64,000 nucleotides of DNA from Xanthostigma xanthostigma (lineage: Eukaryota > Arthropoda > Insecta > Raphidioptera > Raphidiidae). A program made the position numbers and the translations under genes. This document shows positions 10,996 through 21,722 of the stretch, piece by piece (position 1 is the stretch's first letter; every line of letters starts with the position of its first letter). Under the pieces are notes generated by a model that saw only the letters and a program-made list of their open reading frames with translations, ran no database searches and had not been told where the DNA came from. The DNA is taken from the NCBI GenBank assembly GCA_963575645.1, contig OY754469.1:47884753-47948752 (forward strand). The letters are read 5' to 3'.

Positions 10996-11629
10996 TAATA
11001 TGAATACATTTTTAATTTAAGTAGCCCTTTGCTCGTGCGTTAATTTAGGTTTTGACAGAAATATTTTTACCTGATCGCGACGATGTTAACTTGCAAACGA
11101 CAATTAAAATTATCCCCGACATCTTGCAGTCGCTGACTTAATTACTATATCTTTGAAATCGCTGACTATTACTATATTAGTTCAGTTAATGATTGCTAGA
11201 TGTTAGGGATAAATTTTTGAATAAATGATTAACATGACACATTGTATAACGTACAAAGGTACTCTAATAGCAATATAGCAAGATACAGTGGGAAGGTACG
11301 ATAGTAAAATTAGATTGATCGCGCGGTACTATATGCTATAATAGAGGTACTCATATATTCAGGATGAGAATAATCGCATTTGGGGTAAAACGGTGTGAAA
11401 TATGACCTGCACGATACGACAAACCTCTTGCAGTTCTACAAGATACACAGAGAGAGTTGTTCAACTTTTCAACACGGAACACACTTGGGCAAAAAAATGA
11501 AAAACATTTCTAAAAAATCTGAAATCTCCTAACTGATACTTTGATAATTTTAGAAAAAAACATGATGGATTGTTCAATCACTTGAACTTTTCAGAAATTC
11601 ACTTTTTATCAATCAACAATTATCAATAG
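10996..11629. other. No gene seen
   Basis: AT-rich intergenic sequence without motif or repeat recognised. Confidence 0.4.
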
Positions 11630-11990
11630 ATATACTGGGTGTCATTTTAGTCTTCCGATGAGATTATCTTCTCAGGGCAGGGTAAAATCTAAAAATGGTT
11701 CAGGACAAAATTGATTGGATCGACGGTTCAAGGACATCCAGGTTCCACTTTTTTTATTTAATGGGAACCCTCAATTTTCACGTCAGCACTCGATTGACCG
11801 TAAAAAAACATTGAACTTTTGTCCCAAACATTTTTCTTCAAACCCCGTATTCTCCGGGTTATCTACGGTCCAAAACTGGAATTTCCAAATTATTATGATT
11901 TTTTTACTGCCCAAACGTAGATTTTCTTGAAAAATCGCAAGAGACAAAAAGTTCTTGAAATTGTTCAAGGAATCTATTCCAATTTTTAAA
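11630..11990 (+). repeat. Interspersed repeat family D, copy 1
   Basis: Shares CGATGAGATTATCTT, GACGGTTCAAGG and CAAGAGACAAAAAGTTCTT with 17308-17690. The left end (ATATACTGGGTG) is adjacent to Tc1/mariner-like ends in style, but no clean inverted right end is present. Confidence 0.65.
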
Positions 11991-12009
11991 AAAGAAATTT
12001 TATTTTAAA

Positions 12010-12357
12010 CTAGCGGTCCTGTCCGGTTTCACCCGGGTGCAAAAGAACGAATGGGGGGAGGGGTACATGAGTACGCTTGTTCATCTTCGTTTACCGAAAT
12101 GAATGTTGTGTTCAAATTTCATGATGATCGGAGTTACCGTTCAAAAGTTTTTGTCAAACGGACAAATTTTGAGTTACATTTTTCATTGATGCTCCGCTCC
12201 TATTGGTCGTAGCGTGATATTATATAGCCTATAGCCTTCCTCGATAAATGGACTATCCAACAAAAAATAATTTTTCAATTCGAACCAGTAGTTCCTGAGA
12301 TGAGCGCGTTCAACCAAACAAACAAACAAACTCTTCAGCTTTACATATTAGTATAGA
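12010..12357 (-). mobile_element. Complete short Helitron, minus strand
   Basis: Read on the minus strand it begins TCTATACTAATATGTAAAGC after A and ends with the hairpin CACCCGGGTGAAACCGG and CTAG before T. These are the hallmark ends and A-T target of Helitrons. It is about 350 bases long with no Rep/helicase coding capacity, so it is non-autonomous. Same subfamily as 19887, 26424 and 61334. Confidence 0.85.
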
Positions 12358-12889
12358 TTATAATTAGCGATCACAATCGAGCAAGGTTTGGAAATGGTGT
12401 CTTCACTGTTAATAAACGTTTTAAGTCCAACTGAAATGTTTTAAAAATGACTTTTGGCCCCGTGTGAGAAAAGGTTATGAGGCTCATATAAACATTTCAC
12501 ACTGCAAGTAAATTGTTTTACGTATAACATCATTAGATCTGGGATGCAGCTCCTTACTACGCTCTACGAGGAACGGATTATGGATTTCAATAATAATAAT
12601 CTCTTGAAGCGATCAGATCAGTTTATGAAATGTCTCGAGTCTAGACAATTCCGTTAGTTCAACATTCCTGTTATAGGGCGTGATCTATTATCTATATCCA
12701 CATAAAAATATATGTACAGTGTGAAGGATACACAAGGATATGTAAAAATATATATGTAATCATGAGAGGGCCGACATTATGTATACAAATATTTTATCGT
12801 GATAGCAATGAAGGGAACAATGACCACTGAACTAGAAGATCATATGCCAACATTAGAGTCCACGTATTATACTCAAATAGAACACAGTA
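12358..12889. other. No gene seen
   Basis: AT-rich sequence with no recognised feature. The frame 12799-13056 starts here and runs into repeat F. Confidence 0.4.
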
Positions 12890-13440
12890 GAATGTTCCAC
12901 CGTTTATTACTCAAGGCCGCTGCACACGAGACTGGTTTTGCCGCTAGATTCCTTGCTAGTTTTCAAGCACTGGTTTTTGTGTTGGATTTACACGTTGCAT
13001 GTATTGAAGTTTGCTTTGTAGATGGGTTTGGTGCGCGGGCAGTGATAGAATGTTAACAAAAGTGGAAGTTTATCGTCTCTGAACAGAACACACAGAGTTT
13101 GTTTGAGGGCGTTTGTCCAGGTCGCACACGTGACAAGAAACTGTTTCCTGATTGGTTATTGTTTAAAACAATCAGCCGAACAAGCAAGAAAAATAGCCCC
13201 GACTCTAATTTTGACATTCATCTTGGCAAGCTAGCAATGACATTTCCATCTTCGTAATTAATCTGCACGTGTTTCTAGCAGCAAAACTAGCCTCGGCCTT
13301 TACTTATGGCCGCTGCACAAGAGGATGGTTTTGTTGCTGGAATCGTTCCTCGGACTTGCACTGACTATCGACGTCACTGCGGGCTCGCGTGCGTGGTTTC
13401 AAGTTAAATTTCAAAATTAGAACCGGAACTATTTGTCGTG
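12890..13440 (+). repeat. Family F repeat, internally duplicated
   Basis: GCTGCACACGAGACTGGTTT (about 12919) and CCGCTGCACAAGAGGATGGT (about 13310) are diverged copies of one unit. A segment with CACACGTGACAAGAAACTGT is the inverse of sequence near 20.94-21.05 kb. The 85-residue open frame here is carried by the repeat. Confidence 0.5.
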
Positions 13441-13971
13441 CTTATTATTAAATACTCACTCTTGTTGCACATGAAGAGCCACGATTTTATTTAAAATTTT
13501 GGAAATATCAACTTTCCTTGTATGGGACTCTATCATTGAGAGTATCAGTTTTGCAAAAAGTGATAGGTACTGTGGATAGGGGAGAAAGTGCAACAAGTGT
13601 AGTGTGTTCTCTTCTTGTCCACTGCCAATTTTACGTGAGGGAGCTACTCCGCTTACTATGTTTCACTTGCATTGCGACACCCTATGTCAGGGGTTACTAA
13701 CTGGCAACACGATCTTTGTCCGGAACCTCGACGAGATAGCGACAAACAAAAGAAATTACCTCTTTTCTCTCATAAAATTGTATTATACTTTGATTCATGT
13801 TGCATTTTTTTTTTTGCCATAAGACACTTACAGTTTTGGCGAGACCTAGAAGTCGAACCAAAACATTTCATAGTCTTCTGAGCAGTTTGGCACAATTTTT
13901 GCAAACATGGGATGAATTGACAACTAAACAGCGGGTTTAGGATTGCATCAAATCAAAAAATGTTATTTTCT
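13441..13971. other. No gene seen
   Basis: Overlapping short frames (13518-13881) in three phases share no consistent codon signature. No splice-bounded exon recognised. Confidence 0.4.
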
Positions 13972-14158
13972 TTGAAGGAGATTTATTTGGTTGAGGAACA
14001 ATCGAAAAATATATTTTCATCATCAGGGCTTCAATGCAAGTTGAGGCCCTGATGATGAAAATATATTTTTCGAAACCTTGGCCACAAGTGATATTCTGAT
14101 AAAGCTTGTTTTTCAATTGTTCCTCAACCAAATAAATCTCCTTCAATACATATTTTTG
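13972..14158. mobile_element. Hammerhead-type palindromic element
   Basis: The ends are perfect inverses: GAAGGAGATTTATTTGGTTG and CAACCAAATAAATCTCCTTC, continuing AGGAACAAT/ATTGTTCCT. The same element occurs at 27089-27296. The arms hold a hammerhead-type core; the left arm copy has lost part of it. Confidence 0.75.
14045..14083 (+). ncRNA. Hammerhead ribozyme-like motif, plus strand
   Basis: In order: stem I strand GGCC, core CTGATGA, stem II GAAAA/TTTTC with a short loop, core GAAAC, CTT, then the second GGCC. GGCC pairs with GGCC to close stem I. The usual G before the cleavage-site UH is C here, weakening the two-base stem III, so activity may be reduced. Confidence 0.5.
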
Positions 14159-14329
14159 GAACAAAACTTCTACTAACAGTTATTTTCTTTGATCCAAGAA
14201 CAATCATCCTACTTAAAAAAAAGTGATGACCTTGATATCTCGGAGGTGCGCCTACCAAATGAAAAAAAAAAACAACACCAATGTTCTTTCACCTTAATTT
14301 TCTGCAAGTTTTGCCCGAAACTCTTTTCC

Positions 14330-14482
14330 GAATGTACCAATAGCGACATCTGAGAATTTGCTCAAAGCTATTAAGTTCAGAAGCAAATCTGGTAGAATTT
14401 GCTCAAAGCTATTAGTTCAGACGTCGGGTCGCAAACGAAATACATTTATCGCACCCGGGTGAAACCGGGACGGACCGCTATT
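14330..14482 (+). mobile_element. Helitron 3' fragment
   Basis: GCTCAAAGCTATTAGTTCAG and the hairpin CACCCGGGTGAAACCGGG match the 3' part of the Helitrons at 24007 and 25879. The terminal CTAG is CTAT here, so the end is mutated. There is no 5' end. Confidence 0.65.
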
Positions 14483-14507
14483 TCTAATAATAATTGTAAC
14501 TACAGAA

Positions 14508-14828
14508 ATGCTGTTTTTGTGGAACACTGTACAACGGCGTACATCAAACGCCCCGGGTATATTTTATGTAGATGATACAAATATCTTTAAGCAGCCGGAA
14601 GAAGAAGGTGTCGCGGTGGACGAAGACTTAACGTCGCTCATCAACGTTCCAATTGGCGGTTACGTCCTCAATCCCCCAAATTGCACCGTGCCAAACGTCA
14701 TTTCCTCCTTAGTGTACGTCTGCCTAATATCGGCCGAACACCAATCAAACTCTCGGCTCCTCTGCACTTGTGAAACGGCTTGCTACTTCTATACTTCTAT
14801 ACAGTGCGTACAGGATGTACAATTTTAG
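14508..14828 (+). CDS. Possible coding segment of unknown function
   Basis: An open frame of 106 codons whose central part (about residues 14-62, IFYVDDTNIFKQPEEEGVAV and on) has an acidic, GC-balanced, protein-like composition unlike the surrounding AT-rich DNA. A plausible splice acceptor (TGTAACTACAG) lies just before the ATG. I do not recognise the family. The last third reads like chance sequence, so a real exon might end earlier. It begins 25 bases after a Helitron 3' end, so it could be an exon fragment rather than a gene. Confidence is low. Confidence 0.25.
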   Translation: MLFLWNTVQRRTSNAPGIFYVDDTNIFKQPEEEGVAVDEDLTSLINVPIGGYVLNPPNCTVPNVISSLVYVCLISAEHQSNSRLLCTCETACYFYTSIQCVQDVQF

Positions 14829-15854
14829 TTGTTTTTATAGGTCTAAAAGAGGAAGCCTCTCAGATAAATACAGTAGAGCCTCGATAAGTTAAAAACCTCT
14901 GTAACTTAAAATTTTTTTGAATTCCCTTCCCACCGTCTGCTCCAGTCTGCAAACCGCCTTAACAACATTTTATCTGTTAGTGTGTACCCTTCCTACGGTA
15001 GATATCTTGTATACGAAGTCTGGCTAGCTGTTAACTTCATTTCAAAAACTACTTCCAGAGTGTGCAAATAAAAATTTACGACCGAAAACGTTTGCTGAAT
15101 AAACATGAAAATATGTACAGCTAATGGAAGATGCTTTTATCAAACAATATTGGGTTGAAAAAATCAGTTGTATTAAAATGAGGTTATAATCAACTATGCT
15201 GAAACTTTCACTGTTAGCGATTTTTCAGAATTATGTAATGAATTTCAGTGATGCATGCTAGTAGAAAGCAAACAACTTTATATTAGATTTGCAAGAAAAA
15301 AAGCCAAGTAGTTCGGAGACAAAAATCTTGTTCTGAATTTATCATGAAAACGAAGTACAAAAACAAAATATTCCGAACATTATAAAGAAAAAAATGTGAG
15401 CCGTTACGGACTTCAAAAAATATTTTCATACAACAAACTACAAAAAACTAAATAGAACAAAAATAGACTGCATTTAAATTCAAATTGAATTTTTACTGAA
15501 TAAAAGTTTTTTTTACTCGAGATGGTATTTTGTCTGCAAAATCATAATGGAATAAGTAATTTTCATGAATATTTTCTACACTCTGCTTTAATGAGTCTAC
15601 ACAATATAACCAATATGCATACAGGATGTCCTAGAAATAACAGCGTAGATTTTGGAGGAAATATTCCTTGTGAAATTAATTAATTCGCCTATAAATCAAC
15701 GCATAAACATTCCAACATTGACTTAGCATTCAAATATTAACAAAGAATGCATCAGTATAAAATCAAACTATACACAAACTTGTTTGCCACAGTTACGAAC
15801 ACTAGCGATCCTGGCGGCATTGTTTAAAAATTTGTTTTCTTATTTACACCTTAA
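14829..15854. other. No gene; possible pogo-like terminus near 14868
   Basis: ACAGTAGAGCCTCGATAAGTT (split 14868-14887) resembles the terminal repeats of pogo/Tigger-type transposons. No partner terminus is seen nearby. The rest is AT-rich with no feature. Confidence 0.35.
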
Positions 15855-16560
15855 GGAGGTTGATGCGTTACAGTCCAAATCAAAAGTAAGTCGAATTCTA
15901 AATGGAAACTTTTCCATAATACATTTTTACAAAATGTTATAAGTCGATGATACCAATAAATTATTGTCATAAAGGCATAAATATTTTTTTTTAATATTAA
16001 TTAATTATTTCAGTATTTTACTTAATGGACTAACTTTTGAATTTTTTAAACAAAGGTTAGAAAATATAAATTTATGTAAATATCTGTGTTTTACATATTT
16101 TTTGCAGTAAATAATTAAAAAAAGAAATTAGAAGTAATAAAAATTAAAATTAAATCATTAAAAAGTTGAAAATTCAAATAAAATTGTTAAAATTGACAAG
16201 AATAAAAGTCCATAATCGAAAAGTGCTAAGGTTTAATAATTTTTTTTATTGATTAAAAGTCTCCTAATTAAATTTGAAAAAATTTTAAAATATGCGTAAG
16301 ACATCGATGCTTTAGTACATAGTTAGTTTTCGGAACTGCTGACATTATATGGTTATTTGCAAAAAAATAAAATGTACCGTTTGGATGCTAGGTTGACATA
16401 TTTTCCATAAGACTAAATGTAAAAGTTTTTTTTTTATTTTTAACATTATAAATCTCCTAATAATTTTGGATTTTTTACAGAATATTTTGTCATAAAAAAT
16501 ATATTAAAAAAACTTTATTTCATATTTTTTTCATTATCTTCGTAAAACGGCTCAACCTCC
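15855..16560 (+). mobile_element. TTAA-flanked MITE, copy 1 (706 bp)
   Basis: The element starts GGAGGTTGATGCGTTACAG and ends GTAAAACGGCTCAACCTCC, with imperfect inverted ends (GGAGGTTGA/TCAACCTCC) and TTAA on both sides. TTAA duplication fits piggyBac-like or Sola-type elements. There is no transposase frame. Related copies lie at 50505, 54330 and 57988. Confidence 0.85.
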
Positions 16561-16567
16561 TTAATTA

Positions 16568-16965
16568 CCGATAGCAGAGAAGAGATACGATATAGAAGTT
16601 CAATCCTGTGTTATATTTGGCGATCACACTAAAGCGCAACTCCCACCCCAATTGTCTAGTTGGCGAGGCAGCGCACTCCAGCTTCACACCTTAATCATTG
16701 TATTTTTGACAATTTTTTATTAATTAAAAAATAAATTCGACAGAAATTGATGAGTATCTTATATTTATTTTGTGCGGCGTTTAGATAAACGCTCAAATTA
16801 ACTTCTGAAGATAAGAGACGGAAAAATACGTCCCCTATCTCTATACACCGACACTAAACCTCGATCGTTCTGTCATCTAACTGTAACAAGACAAACTAAA
16901 ATTTCCGGCCACACTGATCCATTAGAAATAAACTTCTATACAGTATCTCTTCTCTGCCGATAGCC
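16568..16965. repeat. Foldback/MITE with about 30-bp inverted ends
   Basis: CGATAGCAGAGAAGAGATAC at the left and GTATCTCTTCTCTGCCGATA at the right are inverted, followed inward by AGAAGTT/AACTTCT. It sits immediately next to the TTAA element. Non-coding. Confidence 0.65.
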
Positions 16966-17307
16966 GCAAAAATAAATGTTTATGATATTCAAAATTATTT
17001 TGACACACGCTTACTTTATCGAATTTATGATAATGAAAATGTTGTAATTCGGAGACGCCTGTGTATCGGAAGCAATCTGTTAACAGCTTCGAAGAATACG
17101 ACTAGCTTTTAAGCACAGTAATCATAAACAATACACGTTGAAATGCAACTGCTATATGGCCATCACGCGCTGTCTATGCATTCTACAAAAGCTTTGTGCA
17201 AGACTACAATACTGAAATATGCACTATAAAATATAGTAAATGGAAAACGCCTAGGCAGGTACTATGAACTTCATATAGTATTGTAACCATGGTTACAAAT
17301 ATATACA
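16966..17307. other. No gene seen
   Basis: Intergenic AT-rich DNA, nothing recognised. Confidence 0.4.
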
Positions 17308-17690
17308 GAGTGAGTTATTTTAATCTTCGGATGAGATTATCTTTAAAAATCGAAAAATTGTTCAGGACTAAGTTGATTGGTTCGAAGGGGAACATCGGAT
17401 GCCATGGTCACTTTTGCCCTTGAGTCGACGGTTCAAGGTCATTCAGGGTAAACTTTTTTTAATGGGAATCTTTCACATCAGCATTCGATTGGTCGTGAAA
17501 AAACATGAATCGTTTGTCCCAAACATTTTTCTCCAAACCCTGTATTTTTCGAGATATCCACAGTCCAAAATGTGAATTTCCAAATTTTTTGAATTTTTTA
17601 CTGTCGAATCGTAGATTTTTTTAAAAATGGCAAGAGACAAAAAGTTCTTAAAATTTTTCAAGGAATCAATTCCCATTTTTAGGCAGCCGG
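17308..17690 (+). repeat. Interspersed repeat family D, copy 2
   Basis: Matches 11630-11990 (CGGATGAGATTATCTT, CGACGGTTCAAGG, CAAGAGACAAAAAGTTCTT). It contains an extra block near 17385-17420 that is absent from copy 1. Confidence 0.65.
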
Positions 17691-17901
17691 GTCCGTCATA
17701 AGGTGTACCTACTGCCTATACAGGGTGTTCTATAAGCTCTATGACAAACTTTGACAGATAGTAGGCTGCTTGATTTTAAACATACTTTTTTAATAAACAT
17801 GTGTCCTATTCGTTTTTGTTTAGAAGTTACAATCATTTAACCTTTATTAACACTTAACAATAAAAATTTAATTTAAAATCTGATAATCACAAAACTTAAG
17901 A

Positions 17902-18027
17902 CTATAAAAATTGTTCGAAATGTCCACCCTCAGCTTGAATGCAAGCCTCACATCGACGAACTAAAGATTCGTTCACTCGAAGAATGAGATTTGGATCACA
18001 CGAAATATCTAATAAATAATTAAAATG
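17902..18027 (-). pseudogene. Tc1/mariner (IS630-type) transposase C-terminal remnant
   Basis: On the minus strand, 41 codons and a stop are open, ending ...SLVRRCEACIQAEGGHFEQFL. An RR-x-x-C-x-x-x-x-G-G-H-F-E ending followed by a hydrophobic residue and stop is typical of IS630/mariner-superfamily transposases in insects. No catalytic DDE/D residues remain; an in-frame stop lies just upstream. It supports the element's superfamily and is not a functional gene. Confidence 0.6.
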
Positions 18028-18144
18028 ACACTAACAATAATTATTGTCGTAACAACCGATATTTCTATTTATCATTCTTTATGATTCTTTTGAATGCTCG
18101 TAACTTATAAACAAAAACGAATCGGACCCACGTTTATTAAAAAA

Positions 18145-18701
18145 AAATTGGTTGTCTGTAAAGTCGGTTTACGGACGATAGTTTTACGTGATAACGTCAT
18201 AAAGAAACATTGAAAATTATTAAGGAAATCAATTACAGTTATTATAGGTATTTCTATACACACCATACTCGTAAAGTGTTGAAAAATAACTTTTTTTATT
18301 TTTCACATTATACGTATACGTTTCCAAACATTTATTTTTACAGATTTAAATAGTAAAATTAGAGTTCTAACCAACTGTAGAAACGGTTTTTAAATATAAT
18401 GAACCGTTTTCAAAATACACGCAGTTTTAATAAACGGACGGTCGGGTGGTGTGGATTTTTCACTCCCTGTAAGTATATATAGTACGAGCGAACTGTGGCA
18501 GTCTATTGGAAGTTTTTGTCTTGTGATCTTTAATAAATAAATATTAGTAGCTGTCAAACTTTGGGCAGATCGTGCCTCTATCGCTTATATCGCGCTCTCG
18601 CGGGCACGCTCAGGCGGAACGGACACTTTTCGGAACGTTACACTTTTTCGTGCATGCAGCCGGTGTTTCATCAATTTATAAGACGTTATCACGTCAAAAA
18701 A
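18145..18701 (+). mobile_element. Repeat family C, copy 1, nested in a mariner-like TIR
   Basis: Begins TTGGTTGTCTGTAAAGTCGG and ends AAGACGTTATCACGTCAAAAA. It interrupts the right TIR of the 17719-18767 element between TTTATTAAAAAA and ATATGTTTAAAATC. Other copies lie at 43669, 49617 and 56548. The subterminal inverted CGTGATAACGT suggests a DNA element; superfamily unknown. Confidence 0.75.
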
Positions 18702-18767
18702 TATGTTTAAAATCAAGTGACCTACCATCTGTCAAAGTTTGTCATAGAGCTTGTAGAACACCCTGTA

Positions 18768-19886
18768 TATATTGCGGCCGATACGCCTGTCGAATGAATG
18801 TGCATAACCTATGATTTTCCGTTGTTAGATGCGACCTGACTCTCTTTCCTCTCAGACGCTCTTTGGTTGGTCGTAATATACGCAGGCTCACGGTCCATTT
18901 ACAATGTAATTAATGCTTATTAATTAATATTATTACATCGTTAACGTTTCTCTATTGCCTTCACTAATTAATGTTATGCCCGTTTAATGTCCACATAAAT
19001 AACTAATTACGAACGATGTGCTAATTACGAGACGCTCTATATTTTTGGGGAATTATGATTCATTTTTCTTACATACCATAAATGAGCTTTAATATGGCAT
19101 TACGTAATAAAAACGAGCTTTTACATGCTCGTTATATGACGTCACTAACATCGTATTACATATTTAACACTTAAATTGTCGAGCAAAACTTTTAATGCAG
19201 TCCCAACAGGTCAAATATATTTTACATAATTACTAATTAATTTAAATATTCTCGACGAAATAAACTCACTTTTCTCAAATTAATTCAGTACTACTCGCTG
19301 CCTGTGGTTCTAGACGCGATTGAGATGAAACACGACAGGGACAACAGTGGTGGACCCTTCGGATCCACCGTATTACAGTGTTGCCTCACGGAGCTGCAGC
19401 GTCCCGCTCGACAGCCACAACAGAAATGGATCCCTCGGCATCACTGTATTGCAGTAGCACTTTAAAACACAATGTTTATAATTTTTTTGACCAGAAAACT
19501 GCGCGGGCGCGCCCACAACAAGTAGCCAAAGTTTCATCGTAATCGGATGAATGGTATAGGAACGCATAAGTCTAGAACAGACAGACATTTATTTGGTGCA
19601 AGTACAAGGTGGCTGGTTCAGCTCCCTAAAGGTCAGTATTGTATTTATTCTTTTTTAATAATGTGTTTTTTATTTTTCTTATTAATAAATTATGTTTAGT
19701 TTTTTTAAATTTCATAATTTTTGTGGAAAATTTGATCAAATCGATGTCAAGATGACGGAGTTACAAGGCTGTGTCATACGGACAGACAGACGGATGGACG
19801 GGCATGACGAAATTATGAGTTCTGTTCTTGCCATTTGGCTTCGGAGTTCTAAATATGAATAATCCTATATAGCGAGAAGTATTTCA
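18768..19886. other. No gene; possible RTE-type retroelement tails
   Basis: Segments near 19515-19605 (CAAAGTTTCATCGTAATCGG) and 19745-19860 (GGACAGACAGACGGATGGAC) resemble 3' untranslated regions of RTE-type LINEs. No reverse transcriptase frame accompanies them. The rest is AT-rich with no feature. Confidence 0.35.
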
Positions 19887-20208
19887 TCTATACTAACATA
19901 TAAAGCTGAAGAGTTTGTTTGGTTGGTTGAACGCGCTAATCTCAGGAACTACTGGTTCGAATTGAATTTTTTTTTTGTTGGATAGCCCATTTATCGAGGA
20001 AGGCTATAAATAATATCACGCTACAGCCAATGGGAGCAGAGCATCAATAAAGTAATGTAACTAAAAATTTGTCCGTCCGACAAAAACTTTTGAACGCGGT
20101 AACTCCGATCATCATGAAATTTGGACACAACATTCATCTCGGTAAACAAAAATGAACGTTCCCCCATTCGTTCTTTTGTACCCGGGTGAAACCGGGCGGG
20201 ACCGCTAG
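19887..20208 (+). mobile_element. Complete short Helitron, plus strand
   Basis: Starts TCTATACTAACATATAAAGC after A and ends with the hairpin CCCGGGTGAAACCGGG and CTAG before T. Same subfamily as 12010 and 26424, non-autonomous, 322 bases. Confidence 0.85.
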
Positions 20209-20879
20209 TATTATTATCACTTTGGCGGTCAAACTGACTTAGACCGTCATAAACAAAACTTCAAAAGTTTGACACGACGGCTGAAGCCGTCGTATACTAC
20301 GGAACGTTTTATAGCCAGACGGGTGTAGCAGTCTATTTTCCAATGTAGAATACATACCCTGTGTGCTCTGTGTCACCGTACAAATATCTACTAAGGCAAT
20401 ATTGTCACAACATAACAACTTATAAAAGTAATTCAAATATATTAAAAAATTTTAAATAGTGTCAACATTGGAACAAAACTGAATTTTTAAGTGTCCGTCA
20501 AAGTGTTATAAAATTATATCAAATGGCATTATCTTACACTTCAAGACTTCAAAAATACTGTGAAAAAGTATATTGCAAAATGAAAAACATAAAATTTATA
20601 TAAAGAGTTTTCATTCAGTAATTTTGTTTCTTGAGACATCCTGCATTCTTTTTTCCTTCATCAATTGTGGTTGGGGGTATATCGTGACAGACTGTTGTAT
20701 TACAGCAGTTTGCAAGATCTGCACTGCACAAGTTTTGATGACATCCAATCTGGTTCCTCACTTATAGAAGAAAAAGTTTGGAAAACTTGAGCGCAAAAAA
20801 GACTCACACATTATATGAAAAATTATATAATATAACAGAGCTGCTCAAACTTTTCCATTGATTTTCAAAGAATTTATAC
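20209..20879. other. No gene seen
   Basis: AT-rich. The short frames at 20239-20436 and 20573-20767 have no motif. Confidence 0.4.
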
Positions 20880-21125
20880 ACAAGACGGATTTTAAAACTA
20901 GAACAGGGGCTATTTTCCTTGCTAGGTTCGCTGCTAGGTATGCCCAAGAACCAATCAGGAAGCAGTATCTTGTCACGTGGGCAACTTAAACAAACGCCCA
21001 CAAACGAACATGGCATCATTCTGCTCAAAGTCAGACAACAGACACGTTTTGCTCTGTGTTTATGTTTAAACTGTCACTGCGCGCGCACCAGATTTATTCA
21101 CAAAACTAGCTTGAAAAGACATTTC
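20880..21125 (-). repeat. Family F repeat fragment, inverted
   Basis: CCAATCAGGAAGCAGTATCT, TTGTCACGTG and AAACAAACGCCCAC are the inverse of motifs at 13090-13190. Both copies end near ATTTATGTTT/AAACAC-type AT-rich sequence. The open frames here are repeat-borne. Confidence 0.45.
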
Positions 21126-21171
21126 GTGTGAAGCGACCACATAACAGCAATCAAGAAAATCAGCGCTAGAA

Positions 21172-21722
21172 AACTAAATAAGTATAATAATTATCACTTT
21201 ACAAAATTATTTTTTCGTTTCTAATTTTGCACACTGCTTATAACGTTCTTCTTTTTGTTGTATTACAATATGAAGCTCAGATGACAGATCGAAGAAATAT
21301 TTTACTAAAATTGTCATATAGAGGCGCAAGTAGCAAAAGCGTTGAGCTAAGCCGTCAGATGGCATCATGCAGCATTGCTGTGACGTTGTTCAGCGTTGCT
21401 CGCTGTTTCAAAATTAAAGCCGTCAGATGGCAGTATGCAGTATTGTATCTGTTGTATTACAATATGAAGGTCAGATGACAGATCGAAGTGTTGACGTTGT
21501 TTCAAAATTAAAGCCGTCAGATGGCAGACGTTGTTCAGCGTTGCTGTATTTTAATTAATTTACAAAAACAAAAGCAATAATAAATTTTTTAGTTGTCGAT
21601 GTCAGTAGAGCAAGCAATTATCTGTAAAATGATATATAATTTACGTGGAGAAATTGTGAGGTTTTTTTCTAAAAAGGGAGGCAAACATCTTTAACCTTAG
21701 CGTATTAATATATATGATGATG
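21172..21722 (+). repeat. Interspersed repeat family A, copy 2
   Basis: Runs from AAATAAGTATAATAATTATC to GTATTAATATATATGATGAT. It contains the 83-codon open frame shared by other copies and three CGTCAGATGGCA units. It lacks a block of about 25 bases present in copies at 38.5 and 59.0 kb. Confidence 0.85.

Larger units (their letters stand above)
17719..18767. mobile_element. Tc1/mariner-like transposon remnant with long TIRs
   Basis: The ends are TACAGGGTGTTCTATAAGCT and its inverse AGCTTGTAGAACACCCTGTA, each flanked by a TA target duplication. The inverted homology extends over about 110 bases, through GACAAACTTTGACAG and GAAGTTAC...CGAATAGG. It is internally deleted and retains only a transposase C-terminus. 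A second element is inserted inside its right TIR. Confidence 0.75.

Noticed and set aside
12799..13056. 85-residue open frame as a gene
   Set aside because: Its second half is family F repeat, duplicated at 13.3 kb and 4.97 kb without an open frame.
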